From assembly GCF_018687715.1 (NCBI RefSeq), contig NC_056762.1, forward strand, positions 29,934,864 through 29,998,863: a DNA stretch of 64,000 nucleotides, read 5' to 3'. Below the pieces are notes generated by a model. The model was not told where the DNA came from and searched no databases. It saw only the letters and a program-made list of their open reading frames with translations. Position numbers and translations under genes: made by a program. Below are positions 11,749 to 23,300 of this stretch, in pieces. The DNA is from Carya illinoinensis. Lineage: Eukaryota; Streptophyta; Magnoliopsida; Fagales; Juglandaceae. Each line of letters opens with the position of its first letter. Position 1 is the first letter of the stretch.

Positions 11749-12573
11749 AAGATATTGAGATCATTCAAGCAAATCCTAGTTAGAGTGCATCTTCGAAAGA
11801 TATTTGAGATTTATAAAAGTTCTTCTATGGGCAGGGAACTTCGCACAGGGATTGTGCAGGAACGAGTTTCCAATAAAAAAAAAAAAAGAAAATGAAAATG
11901 ACCATTTGCCCAACATGAATGGAACTAGAAACTGGGAAGGCTGAAATGCAAAACACGACCAAAGACGAACTGCAACCCATTTCCTGCTTATAGAAGAATT
12001 GCAATTCATTTCCTTGCCATTCATGTCCGTCTCCCTCATTCACCTTCGTCTCAAAAACTACAACCCATTTCCGTGCAACCCAGATTTTTTGGATAGAACC
12101 TCTACCTTCACCAGTCGTCTACGTTGATGTTATCTCTCGTAGTTTTGGAACACTTCACCTCCTCCACCAGTCATCGACATCATCTGTGGTAAGTGGGTTC
12201 ATTTCCCCCAAACATTGTAGCCTAGCCAAACATTGTAGCTTCCAAAGCACCAAACAACAACCCTCTGTTCTTTTCTTCACCCAAAACTAGATTTAAGAAT
12301 CACCCAAAGTGGTCGAACGTCTCAGCTGACGTGAAACCAACCTCCACATTGTGAGCCTTCCTTCCACATAAAATCGATGCCATAGCCAGCCCAAGTTGTT
12401 CCACCACCACCCTATGTTAGGGGCAACTTAGGTGTCACAGAAATTGTTGTGCAACCACCTCCTTGTAGCTTCACTCCTTGCCATGCTCTTTAGCCGCGCC
12501 ACTACTGTCGATCTAGTCTAGCTCGATCCTAATACCCCTGGACCATTGCACCCACTCAGATTGATGGCACTAA

Positions 12574-12644
<71 letters not shown>

Positions 12645-13147
12645 GCCACACACCAAAGCCGCCACCATTGACCTCCAGTTGCACCATCGTTGATCTTCAC
12701 GTTTCATCGCCAACACCCTCACACCGCATCGGATCTCCACCAACATGCACGAAGACAGAAGTGGATGATCTCGGTCTAGCCATCCCATGGAGTGATCGTA
12801 CAAGTTTAGGGACAGTGTGTGTCACATTATTCCCATGGAATGATCTTTTGGGTGCTTGTAATTGTGCAGAGCTTTTATGTTGTCGAAAACCTCAGGTTTC
12901 ACATCTAATTAAGAAAACTATTTTGACATGTAGTTCATCTGTTCTTGTATTTTTATTTAGGTAATTTAGGAAAATATGACATTATCTGAGTTGTTGTCGA
13001 ATATCAAATTGTAAAATCTGCAACTGCATTGCCACCACTATCCTACAATCAAACTTAAGATTTATAGAATAGGCCTTTTTGTAGTGAGCTGAACGGAGAT
13101 TTTTATAAATTTAAGGTTGGGACACAAATTTTCAGGTCTTGGCTGCG
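11749..13147. other. Intergenic DNA of higher GC content, no supported gene
   Basis: This region is less AT-rich than its flanks, with CCACCACC and ACCTCC words reminiscent of decayed retroelement or gene sequence, but no frame resembles a known protein. The longer open frames on the minus strand around 12518-12803 come from the CT/GA microsatellite. Confidence 0.4.
12578..12641. repeat. (CT)n microsatellite
   Basis: An uninterrupted CT dinucleotide run of about 64 bp. Confidence 0.97.
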
Positions 13148-13510
13148 CTTTTGAGATGGAGGACAAGGAGATGTGGATGTTAGGTTTCAAATGCAATATC
13201 GAGTCTAGAGAAGCTTTGAAGATGGATTTAAATGGAGGAGGGGGGATAAAGGAGGGAAGCCGAATGGATGTTCGTGCGAAATGCATTGTATCATTTTCCA
13301 CGTAGACATTCGTGCGCAATTCCTGCCCCAAGTATCTGCATCCATCATTTTTCAATTTATAAATATAATTATAAAAAAAATATGATTACAAATACATTCG
13401 TCTTCACTTAATATATTAAACTAAACATTTTTCTTTTCAACTCTTGTACGGAAGGGAATGGAGAGAGAACAAAAAACACAGGCATATTTTAGAAACAAAA
13501 TTTTGGGGTG
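13148..13510. repeat. 363-bp tandem duplication, copy 1
   Basis: This unit is repeated immediately at 13511-13873 with one difference seen by eye (G at 13492, A at 13855). It starts CTTTTGAGATGGAGG and ends TTTTGGGGTG. The last bases are identical to the 3' end of the tRNA gene that terminates copy 2. Short open frames inside both copies are not recognised as any protein. Confidence 0.95.
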
Positions 13511-13873
13511 CTTTTGAGATGGAGGACAAGGAGATGTGGATGTTAGGTTTCAAATGCAATATCGAGTCTAGAGAAGCTTTGAAGATGGATTTAAATGGAG
13601 GAGGGGGGATAAAGGAGGGAAGCCGAATGGATGTTCGTGCGAAATGCATTGTATCATTTTCCACGTAGACATTCGTGCGCAATTCCTGCCCCAAGTATCT
13701 GCATCCATCATTTTTCAATTTATAAATATAATTATAAAAAAAATATGATTACAAATACATTCGTCTTCACTTAATATATTAAACTAAACATTTTTCTTTT
13801 CAACTCTTGTACGGAAGGGAATGGAGAGAGAACAAAAAACACAGGCATATTTTAAAAACAAAATTTTGGGGTG
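13511..13873. repeat. 363-bp tandem duplication, copy 2, running into the tRNA gene
   Basis: Near-identical to 13148-13510. Its right edge lies inside the tRNA-Met gene: the last 7 bp (13867-13873) are the acceptor end of the tRNA. Copy 1 therefore carries a 7-bp tRNA stub at its right edge. Confidence 0.95.
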
Positions 13874-13952
13874 AGAGAGGCTCGAACTCTCGACCTCAGG
13901 ATTTCTCAGATAGCTATGAGACCTACGCGCTAGCCAACTGCGCCACCACCCC
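13867..13952 (-). tRNA. Elongator tRNA-Met (CAU), intron-containing
   Basis: On the minus strand the sequence starts GGGGTGGTGGCGCAGTTGGC and ends GGTCGAGAGTTCGAGCC then TCTCTCACCCC with discriminator A. The acceptor stem pairs GGGGTGG with TCACCCC (one G-T). The D-arm holds the A box (TGGCGCAGTTGGCTAGCGC) and the T-arm the B box (GGTTCGA-like AGTTCGAGC). The anticodon CAT is at 13918-13916. The total of about 86 nt exceeds a standard tRNA by about 11-12 nt. That excess lies just 3' of the anticodon, where plant elongator tRNA-Met genes carry a short intron. A TTTTT run on the minus strand (13858-13854) is a Pol III terminator. It sits about 45-130 bp from the head-to-head plus-strand gene leader. 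Confidence 0.93.
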
Positions 13953-13994
13953 TTTTGTTATTTCAGCAATAAAATAATATAATGAACATTAAAT

Positions 13995-14193
13995 ATTCTT
14001 TCTAGAACGCTCGGCTGCCAGCCCAGATCCTGTCTCGGTAACATCGGCTTGAAAAGCACAACCCTGTCTTTCGCAAGAACAAGTCCAAACAGTCACCACT
14101 TCTGCTTCCTCTCCTCTCTCTGCAAATTCTTTTTTTTTTCCCTTACTTATTCGGACCCATTTCGTCAAAACAGATCTGATCTGCATTCCTAAA
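13995..14193 (+). other. Inferred 5'-UTR exon of the basic-region gene
   Basis: A pyrimidine-rich leader (CTTCTGCTTCCTCTCCTCTC) ends in CCTAAAG followed by GTACCT, a plausible donor at 14194. No long frame is present. The assignment to the gene at 16390 rests on orientation and on the second leader exon at about 16239-16282 (…GATGCAG acceptor, GTAAGA donor). Confidence 0.45.
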
Positions 14194-15359
14194 GGTACCT
14201 TTGTGCTCCCCCGCCCCCACTACTTTCCCTTCCTAATTCATGCTTTTAATCGTGCTTAATTTTCATGTCACACTGCCGCATTTTTTGCTTTGATCTTTAT
14301 ATTCTGTATTGTCTCTGTTTCTTTCATCCATTAATTCACTTCCCTCCCTTTTCTATCTTGCGGTCGAAATATGTATTTTCATTGCCTTTTGTTGTTCCAT
14401 TAAAAACAAAACTTGCATGAATTCCAGCTATGGAAAATCTCAATTAAGTTCTTTCATGATTCTAAATAAAAAATTTTTTAACGTTGCTGTTGTTGTTTTC
14501 ATTTTTAATCGCGGTGGTGGCTACAATGGTTGGGCTATTATTTTTTTTTAGGATTACTGTTTAGGGTTCTAGGTATGAAGGTCTAATTACTATTCCCTAA
14601 TTAACAATGGGCTGTCTCAAGTTCTGCATGTGTATAGCAATACGTGAAGAACACAAATCGGAGATGAATGGGTGCTCTTAAATATAGAAAGGAACTAATC
14701 CCCCCTTTTTTGAGGGGTGGCGGGATTATGAAGATGGCTTGAAATTGAATGCTGGTGATGTTTAGATTGAGGGACTTCTTGACTAGGTAACTTATATAGG
14801 TGAGCTACTCATGTTGTTGAGTCGTTGATGAGCTCTTGGATCAATAACTTAGCTGTGATTTAAACTATTAATATTATAGATACCATAATATCATTAGTCC
14901 ATGGATAATATTAAGCCCTAGTTAATACAGGTTCTATTTATACCATAATTTCCATTGAGATGGAATCGTTCATTCTGATTGTTAATTATGCTTTGCATGG
15001 ATCATTGTTGGGGAAAAATCCAAAGTCATGACCGAAATGGAAAATCGTATTACGCCATCACTTTATTACGTCATTTTATGATATCACAAAATTGGCTGTG
15101 TTACAAGGGATGATAGACACATTTCAAATGCTAAAAGCAAATGAAACCGTTTTTTGGATGCGCCAATGAGCTTCATCTCAGATGGCACTTTCTTAGCCCT
15201 TGAGAATGGAGTGGAGAGTGAGGTCATAAATTCGAGGCCAACTCGGTGCGTTATCAGATTTTATATTTGTCATTATTTAAAATAAAATTCTCTCATTTCT
15301 GTGGGGTTCTGGAGCCCCAAGTGTCTTAGTTTGTATATTCCCAATCCAATGACGGCTAA
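14194..15359 (+). other. Inferred long leader intron
   Basis: AT-rich, T-rich plant-intron-like sequence without a supported coding exon. The open frame at 14309-14551 shows no recognisable protein. Confidence 0.4.
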
Positions 15360-15741
15360 GGTTTGTTTGGATGCTTAGAATATCTCAAAATTTTGTGGAT
15401 AATAATGAAATAATTTATTAATAGTAGTGAAATAGTTTGTGTTAAGATGTTATATTGGGTTTTGGGCAAGAAGAGAGAAAAAGTTGAATAAAAATATTAT
15501 AAAGTTAAAAAATTGTTTGAATATTTTTTTTAAAAATTGATTCAGTTGTATTTTTTATGTGTTTTGTTTGGAAGTTTGGGAAAACTGTATTGGGTTTTGT
15601 GTTTGGATAATGATTTGGTAATGATTAATAAAAAAGTTGAAGATTTGAAATTGTAAAGTGTTGTGTTTGAGTGATATTTGGGAAAGCAATTATGAGAAGT
15701 TTTTAGAATATCTGAGAATATCTCATTACCCAAACAAGGCC
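15360..15741. mobile_element. Tourist-like MITE, 382 bp, inside the inferred intron
   Basis: TAA duplication at 15357-15359 and 15742-15744. The ends are GGTTTGTTTGGATGC and, on the minus strand, GGCCTTGTTTGGGTAATG, inverted copies sharing TTGTTTGG. The interior is AT-rich with GAGAATATCTCA-type words near the right end. Good evidence for a PIF/Harbinger-type non-autonomous element. Confidence 0.82.
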
Positions 15742-16238
15742 TAAGTCTAATTGTTGGATTACTTTTCTTGAAGGGACTACAACAATTTCAGTAGTGCAAA
15801 GTGTAGTCCATTTCCGATCATTAAATTGCTACTCAATCTCATACCATTGCGATAAGTAATTAATTAACTTATGCATAACATTGACTGGTGATGATAAAAA
15901 AAGAAAATGAAGTTCTCTAGTGCCCTGGCTTCTTGGTCTCCATTATTAGCTTCCATAAATTCAAGCACAAGTAAAAAGGATTTTGCTGAACACGTTGTGG
16001 AGATAAATGTTATGGTCATTTTTTAGCCTTTTCGGATCATGCGAGTTATGTTACTTTATTCAATGTCTATTTTTTGTTTTGGTGCTTATTAATTGAAGTT
16101 GATCCCAGATCATTTATACTTGCTATACTGCTTTACTTATAAAAAAAAAAAAAAATATTCATCCTTGTTATGGTATCTGGATGATGTGATCTTTTTTGTT
16201 AAGAGATTAGATGGTTGACAGAGTGTGATGTGATGCAG

Positions 16239-16282
16239 TCACCAAATGGGCATTGCGGGGACTGGAAAAGCTAACTCTCATT
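16239..16282 (+). other. Inferred second leader exon with a short upstream ORF
   Basis: Bounded by GATGCAG (acceptor) and TTG|GTAAGA (donor). It contains an ATG (16247) followed by 11 codons and, after joining to 16371, a TGA across the junction. This 12-codon upstream frame would precede the main start. Confidence 0.4.
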
Positions 16283-16370
16283 GGTAAGAAATATGAAGTG
16301 TTTTTCATCAGATTGGAAACGATACGAGGATTGATTGATTTGCTTCATTTTAGTTAGTTTCTTAATGCAG

Positions 16371-16899
16371 ATGCTAACCTCTATCCAAAATGGAAAATGG
16401 AAAAAATATGAATGCCACCGGAACACAAGATAGCTTTATGATGAAGCCCCATGACCAAAGACAGCGCACTAGAGGCCACCTTGATGTTATCACTCGTCGC
16501 ATGAAGAACCGAGAACGGCAACGTAGGTATAGGGCTCGGAAGCGGCTTGAAGCAGAGAGTAAGAAGTCTTGTGTTATAAATGAGTCAGCTCCACCACAAG
16601 TAGATTTACAACAAAACAAGATCCATAACCCTTGTATGACCCGTGTGCATTGTAAACGAGATTGGAAAAAGGACGCAAGAAGGGCTCATACTTCTAAGGA
16701 TCAAGATGTCATACCTAATGGCACTGTTAAATTAACTAGTGAAAATCAGACGCCAAGCTTGGCATCTGGAATCAAGGCAGAACCATCATTTGAAAGGGGT
16801 TATTCTGAGATTTCTCATAGCATGGTCAATTCTGAAATGCATAGAACTATCAGTGGTCGAAGAGATTGGAAAGGAGATGCAAGAAAGAAAAAGTGCTAG
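16371..16899 (+). CDS. Small protein with bZIP-type basic region but no leucine zipper (CDS 16390-16899)
   Basis: The CDS runs from ATG 16390 to TAG 16899, 169 codons. The exon begins at about 16371 after an AATGCAG acceptor. Residues 36-54 read RRMKNRERQRRYRARKRLE. This contains the bZIP basic signature N-x7-R (Asn40, Arg48) in the NRExxRRxRxRK arrangement of plant bZIP factors. No leucine heptads follow (next residues are ESKKSCVINESAPP), so the dimerising zipper is missing. Two short basic repeats, KRDWKKDARR (about 88-97) and RRDWKGDARK (about 157-166), flank a Ser/Thr-rich middle. The protein is probably nuclear given its basic stretches. I do not recognise a named gene. An earlier ATG at 16371 opens an overlapping frame ending at 16433, which could dampen translation. 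An AATAAA lies about 350 bp downstream (near 17249). Confidence 0.7.
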
Positions 16900-17290
16900 T
16901 GGTTACCAACCTGTAGGGTGCAACATCATACAATTAGAGTGTCAGATAACTCCTTATTATGATGTTTCAGACCGTTCTGAAGTTTTAGTGGCTCAAAAAA
17001 CTTGTGATGTTATTATGCTAACTGAAGAAGTTGTTTGTGGGAAAAGTTTTTGTTCACAGTTTTTTTTTTTTATTACCTTTTCAAAACCTTTGATGTTGCA
17101 GATGAAGGGCATTCAGAATATGCCAAGAAAAGTTACCATTAGGTTACTGCCAGGTTCTGACGGTGGGAGAATCCCGCTTTAGTTTGAAAGGCTGGTATCA
17201 TATGGTCAAGAATGATCAGAATGTATGACGTAATTCATGTAAGATCAATAAACATGAATCGTGAATATATGAAAATAGTGTCTTGTTACT
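16900..17290 (+). other. 3' untranslated region with poly-A signal
   Basis: Follows the stop of the basic-region gene. A GATCAATAAACATG context near 17245-17258 supplies an AATAAA poly-A signal. A second open frame continues across 16739-17182 in another reading frame, but its composition and lack of a recognisable motif make it an unlikely product. Confidence 0.45.
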
Positions 17291-17610
17291 GCATTAAAGG
17301 CCAAGTAAATTACGTTTCCATGTCATATTTGTTGAGCATCTGAATTCATATCTTTGAATTTGTTTATGGTCAATTATTTTGATAACTCATAGGTGTATAA
17401 CCGTTGTGTGGACTTTGTACTACTTCCATTTAAAATGTTAATTGTTAAAATAAGTTGCTTTGGAACTCTCTAAATAGTTAGGTCTTGTGAAAGAGCAAGG
17501 TGCTTTCTGCGTTTCCCTTTGAGTGGATATCCTTTGATCATCTTCTTTGTTTTTTAATGATTTATTCATTTAGTTATTTGTATTATTTTTTGCAGGAGTA
17601 ATTTATTTTT

Positions 17611-17770
17611 GAGTAATATTATGTATAGTCATAGAGTATGTACAATCATTTTGAAAAAGAGCTGGATCTATTATTAAAAAATTAATTTTTTTAATATAAA
17701 TTTTATATTTATTTATTTTTTTTTAAATTACATAATATTTACATATTTATGATTATAAATATAATTTCTC
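17611..17770. mobile_element. 160-bp MITE, copy B of a three-copy family
   Basis: It starts GAGTAATATTATGTATAGTC. The right end on the minus strand is GAGAAATTATATTTATAATC, an imperfect inverted copy over about 23 bp. Internal words match copies A (9600-9769) and C (60904-61082). The target duplication is unclear because both flanks are T-rich. Confidence 0.68.
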
Positions 17771-18704
17771 TTTAATTTTACCTGCAATACTATCTCCTCG
17801 TCATTGATGGCCACTCTTTAAGCATTTATCATCTGTTCTCTTGTCAAAAAGGGAATAAATCATCTTGTGTTTCTGTAACAGTACGACGCCATCCCTTGAC
17901 GTATTATCGGCCAACCAACTGGTATCTGGCAGAATGATGACGTGTACAGCAGCTGCAGATAATATTAATATTGGTTTTAAACGTAAGTTCAGTATGTATC
18001 ACTGGCAAATCCTGAGTTTTATTATCTTAGGGGTATACCCCATAAAAGCAACTGTACATTCAAGAGGATTTGGAGTCAGAACCCTATTCCTATACAACAC
18101 CAAAGAGCAACGGCAGGTGATAGTCAAACCAAAACCATTACATGACTACAGTTAAGCATGGTAACAGTTCTAAGCATGAAGAATACTAATGGAAAGAGCA
18201 TCATTATAGCCATGAAACCATTTCTATGGTTACCTGGATACATAAATACTGTTTTTCCCACAACAACATGACATCCTACATAAACATTGATTAGCTTGAC
18301 TGCACTAGTACTGCACAATTCATTTATACAAACATGGTGATCATATCTCAAACGGTGCAGCGTCTTGCCACTTTCTTTCTTTCTTTTTCTGGGATGAAGG
18401 CGCGAAAATTCTTGACCACTTCTTGCAGAAGACACTACGCAAGATTTTTCAACTAAAATATAAATAGCAATGGATTTAGAAATGATTGATCGAGTACAAC
18501 TAATTACACCCGAGAATATTTTGGAATACAGGACCTAACTGAAACGTCATTTTCATAACCACATTGATGATCCCATCCACCCTTAGATTTGACTTCAATT
18601 AGTGCATCTGTACGTTGAAACACAATACCAAAAATAATAAAAACGACACAAATTAACAGAAAAGAGGGATAAGCAAAAGAAAGTTGTTACCATGCATGCA
18701 TGTG
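17771..18704. other. Region downstream of the small-protein gene; probable 3' UTR, otherwise unassigned
   Basis: The minus strand just past the stop at 18705 has a possible donor (GCATG|GTAACA), and an acceptor CGTACAG lies near 18609. A spliced 3' UTR is therefore possible. A minus-strand open frame at 18124-18435 shows no recognisable protein. Confidence 0.35.
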
Positions 18705-19037
18705 TCAATATTTTCTCCCTTTTTTCTCTCCCCCATGTGCCAAATCCTCCAAGCTCCAATCCCTTCTCATCCCACAGCTCCTCACCAACCGGGGCTCTGT
18801 GCCGCCTCCAAATCCAACAACTCCTTCACTACAAGTCCGACGATGACCCAGCCTTACCTTCTTCTCTCCCGGCTTTACAAATCCACTTCTCATATTCTCG
18901 TAGGAGAACAGATGAATGTTCCCTGTCGAGAACAGATCCACCTTTACACAACAACATTCTCCTGATCGGTCAAATTCTGTCTCAGACTCCGATGTATTAC
19001 TCTCCTTATACTTGCATGTAAGGCAATTTAGGTTCAT
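18705..19037 (-). CDS. Conserved small plant protein (110 aa), function unknown
   Basis: The minus-strand frame from ATG 19037 to TGA 18705 encodes 110 residues. It begins MNLNCLTCKYKESN and has a Cys cluster (GECCCVKVD, about 31-39). Its C-terminal block is HRRTCSEG (about 69-76) then EPRLVRSCGMRRDWSLEDL (about 82-100). I recognise the MNLNCLTC start and the EPRLVRSSGMRRDWSFEDL-like block as recurring in small uncharacterised plant proteins, from memory and without a family name. The Cys-rich N-terminus and absence of a signal peptide or membrane segment suggest a soluble intracellular protein. Upstream on the minus strand is a pyrimidine-rich leader (plus-strand GA-rich 19170-19200) and a TA-repeat at about 19041-19061. 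The plus-strand frames across the same bases are antisense shadows. Confidence 0.72.
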   Translation of the reverse strand: MNLNCLTCKYKESNTSESETEFDRSGECCCVKVDLFSTGNIHLFSYENMRSGFVKPGEKKVRLGHRRTCSEGVVGFGGGTEPRLVRSCGMRRDWSLEDLAHGGEKKGRKY

Positions 19038-19260
19038 GGCTATATATATATATATATATAAGTATGTATGTATCCCAGGGTTGTTGTCGATGGGGAAGGA
19101 AGCTGGGAGGAGCTGGGGGATGAGGTCAAGTTCTAGGCTCGAGCTAGGTTGAAGCTTTCAAGGCATGAAACGGGAAGAAGAAGACAACAGGAGAAGAGAG
19201 ATTGGAATACAAAGATGTTAGGTACGAAATTGGTTTTGGTTGTTAGGATCATGGAAAAAT
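19038..19260 (-). promoter_or_regulatory. Leader and proximal promoter of the 110-aa protein gene
   Basis: Read on the minus strand, CCAATCTCTCTTCTCCTGTT (19201-19182) is followed by a CTTCTTCTTCCC tract (19184-19172), typical of plant leaders. A (TA)n tract at 19041-19061 lies only a few bases before the ATG, so it is probably within the leader, not a TATA box. The transcription start is not fixed. Confidence 0.4.
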
Positions 19261-20324
19261 GACAACCGGAAAGACAGCTTAACCAGATCTAATTTTGGCT
19301 TTCAACAACTTGCAGTGCCATAGACCAATCCAATGGTATAAGATACGAATTTTAGGGTGCTATGTTTCTAAGAAGTCTTAATTTGGGGTTCATATATTAA
19401 TATAGGATTGAAGAGTCATGTTTATCCAAATCAAATAAAGAAAAGAAAAGAAAAGGCTGATAAAAAAAAAATAAAGATAGATAATAAAAAAGATTTTCAA
19501 TCATAATAATATGGTCTTAAAAAGCATTTTGCTGCAAATATAGTAATTTTGAAGTAATTTGCTAACACAACCAAATACAACTTCGTTGTAAGAACGGAAG
19601 CCTTTTCCCGGCAAGCTCCATGCCAAAAAAAGCATTGATTCCATCTGGTTGGCTACAAATAGAACCCAGCAAACCTGGAACAATTAGTTTTAGTTCATAA
19701 ATTATTTTTAGTTCCCACAATCGCCGCTTGATATTTTAACATACGGCCAGTAGTTCTACAATTTCTACATACTTGCACATAGGAAATTTTATCATTGTTT
19801 TTGGGGTTTTGGCTAACACAACCAAATCAACTGCAATATATCGTGAATTGACCTAGCTCAATACACTAGAGTTGTATAAGATCAGACCTTGAACATTGAT
19901 ATCTTACATTTTTCAGAGAAAGATTGAAATTTGTTACTAATGAATTAACTATCCTCTAGGAGACGTTTCAATGCCCAATCTGCTACATATAGCAAAAGAA
20001 GAATTTGGGTAGGATCCTATAGTACGCTTGTAGTCTCCTTACAGTTACACTGCAACAAGCTACTTCATATGAGGTTATTCGATCCATTGGGCCAATATAT
20101 AAAATTCATTATTGGAGTTTTTTGTGTTTCACATTTATATTATTACAGTAAGTTCGTATAAAACATGTCAGTAATCCATAAGCCTAAATTTTTTTGTTGT
20201 GGCAATCCATGTTATGATAGATTTTTATTTCTTGAACTTTTATCGTACTTTACTTTCGCAGGGCCATCAACAACCTTTCGAGTATAACAATATGGAATTT
20301 CTAATAATACCAACAATGTCTTGT
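19261..20324. other. Intergenic DNA, no supported feature
   Basis: AT-rich sequence with scattered short frames (for example minus strand 19501-19683) that match no family I know. No terminal repeats or clear duplications were seen. Confidence 0.45.
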
Positions 20325-20332
20325 CTTTACAA

Positions 20333-23300
20333 TAGGGGGTGGGCTCCAACTCCGACAAAGTCGGAATGCACACCTCCAACCTCCGACTCCGACTGAGGAA
20401 GGAGGTTCAAATATCCTTCGACTTTGACTTCGACTGGAGTTAGAGTTTGACTCTGACCGGAATTTGGAGCTCGGAGCTTCGATCGGAGTGAAGTGGGCTT
20501 TATCCCATTCAGATTGGGCCTGGGCCCACAGCCCAATATCAAAGGCCCAATATGAAATTAATCATTGTTTAAAAATCTTAAAAAAAGATAAAATAATGTA
20601 AAAAAATAATTAAAAATTCTAAATTACCATGTGCAATGACTCAATCACGTACAATACAAAAATAGGTGATTTAATGTTTGCAAAGTGCAAACAATAAATT
20701 TAAATTATCAACTATAAGTTCGCAATAAAGTTAAATTTATAGCACCAAAATATAAATAATAATTTAGATTTGATTTAAATAGTCCAATCTCGCATCAGTC
20801 ACAGTCAATAAATTTGAGTTGATGACTCGATAGTGATCACTGATTTCCTTCATGAAGTTTTATTGATCAGATGCACTATTATTTCTTTAGTCATTTAACT
20901 ATAGACTTCTAAACTATTAGCCAAGTGATATATGACATAAATAGAACACATTTACATTATGAACTCACCTCTACCTCTAACTCTAACGAGTTTTGCATAA
21001 TGGTATTGGGTTTCTCACCAATAAAGGAGTTAGGGGGTGCTCCATCCAAACGGTGCTTCTATCTCAATCATTCATAATTAGTCTACAGTTCACAGATAGG
21101 TCTATAAAATTATATAAATCATAAATTAAATAATGAAAACATTAAAATTATGTAAATAATCATTTAAAATCATAAAATTACCTAACTCAAGCCTATCGCT
21201 CTTGGCATCAACAATATCTACTCCAATGGCATTTGAACTTAACCAGTTTTGTGTGCAAACGAGGGCCTTGATGGTGGTTGAAGACAATGAACTCTAATAA
21301 GCATCCAAGACACGACCTCTAGTACTAAAAGCCGAATCAGAGGCAACCGTAATTAAAAGAATGACTAGTACATCCGTGGCTATTTGGGAAAGAATTGGAA
21401 ACTTGCTATAATTCACCTCCCACCAAGTTAATATCCAAAATGTTTCACTAGGTGCCCCGAAATCTTCCATAAAGTAAATGACTTACACTACATAATATTC
21501 CTCGATGCACGGTTTTGATGATACCGTCATAGCTGCAATAAATTTAAACTCTGTGCATGTGTGTCATCCTAGGAAGACGTTGAGCCGGTCGGGCATGAGA
21601 AGCTATCACCTTCGGTTGAAAACTGACTACAATTGTTGTAATGACTATATAAATCATCAATATCATATTTAAGTGATTTAATAAACTAATCAGCATCCTT
21701 ATCACTGAAGATGTCCCTATTCCAATATTTTACAATCGCCAACTTATATCAGGGGTCAAGGATCGTAACTACAAATAATAATCTATTTATCTTCTCCACA
21801 TCCCCCAATATTTATTATATTTGTATTTCATTCTCATAATCATTACATTAACAACCCAAACTGTTAGCACAAATCTATTGCAAGTGGTCATAAAGCCCCG
21901 AGATATCCTCGAAGTACATGTTCATAATATGTCATAAAATAACTTCAAAAATTGAAAAAAAATACCTGACATTGGCCCAATCAACTGTGTTCGGCATACC
22001 GAGCCCACTTCTTTCCCAATTGACTTCAACAAAGTATATCTCATACCCCTATCCTCGGCCTCTATTTGCTCAAATGCTGTTTGGGACTTCTACACTACAA
22101 CCAACATCATGTAGGTAGAGTTCCATTAAGTCAAAACATCCAATTGCAACATACTGGAAGACAGGATCTCAAGTTGTTTGGTTACTGTCTTAAACTGGTG
22201 TAACCATTAGAGGGAAGCCCTCACATATCTCACAAGGTTCCATACTTTAATAATAGAATCATCAACCTCCTTGAACCCCTAAGAAACTATGAGGTTGATG
22301 GTATGGGCACAAAATTGAACATGGATAAATTGGTGCTTACAAATGATATCCACATTTATCGCCGTATTCCATCTGAACCAATCACTCGCAGTATCATTCA
22401 CATTGGCATTGTCAATCGTGATACAAAACACTTTTCTGATACCTCAGTCCTTTATACAGTCATCCATTTCTTTGCTAATGGATGAACCCTTGTGATCAAT
22501 AATTTTTTTAAAGTCATAATCTGCTTGTGTAACGTCCACTCACTGTCAATAAAGTGAGTTATGATATACATGTAGCCCACATTCTGCATGGAGATCCATG
22601 TATCAGCCGTAAATAACACTCTCTGGCCAGTGACCAAAAACATTTCCTTCATTGCTACCTTCTCCTTGGCATGCCTCTTCAAACAATCGTGCATCACAAT
22701 ATACTGTGAAGACATGGAAAATCGTGACTCTAAAGTGTTCACAAATTTACAGAAGCGTGCCTACCTTGTCAACTGTGATAATAGGCATCTCATCAATGAC
22801 GATCATTTCTACAAAAACATCCCTCAACATCTTCTCACTCTATTGAGGGATTGATAGCTTCTTAATCTGCATGCCATCAGTGGCCATAGAAGTCTCATAA
22901 CTCAGTTTTGTCTGATCAATTGCCACCGGCCCTTTGTGTATCTTATACTACCGGTAGCATGTAAGATGTGCTATTAATACTCACGTGCGTTACTTCTTTG
23001 AATGATAACTGCATACTTGCCCAAAGTAGTGGCATCGAGCCTAAGGGTTCTCATGATCACCGGAAACTTTGGTGACTTGTTCCCATGTCCACAACATTTT
23101 TTTAGTAGGTCGTGCTGGTCAATTGGCCTCAACATTCATCAACTTCTCCTCCTCATTAAGTATATCAACATCTTCTAGATCTATTGAAACTAGATTACTT
23201 GCACAGGAGGTAGCTGTTCTAGATGGGGGTCTACTACCCGAAGTACCCTGTCGGTGATGCCAACAGATCAGTGTCATTCTCTTGTGGAGAATTGCAGCAA

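Noticed and set aside
12518..12803. Minus-strand frames with long RERERE runs
   Set aside because: Products of the CT/GA microsatellite.
13062..13718. Pairs of open frames on both strands within the 363-bp tandem units
   Set aside because: Identical because the DNA is duplicated; no recognisable domain, no promoter or splice evidence.
16739..17182. Alternative frame of 147 codons overlapping the basic-region gene's 3' end
   Set aside because: The 16390 frame has the basic region and repeats; this frame runs into a poly-T coded Phe run and has no motif.
18684..19152. Three plus-strand frames over the small-protein gene
   Set aside because: Antisense of the minus-strand frame that carries conserved-looking blocks; Pro/Ser-rich composition reflects the opposite strand.
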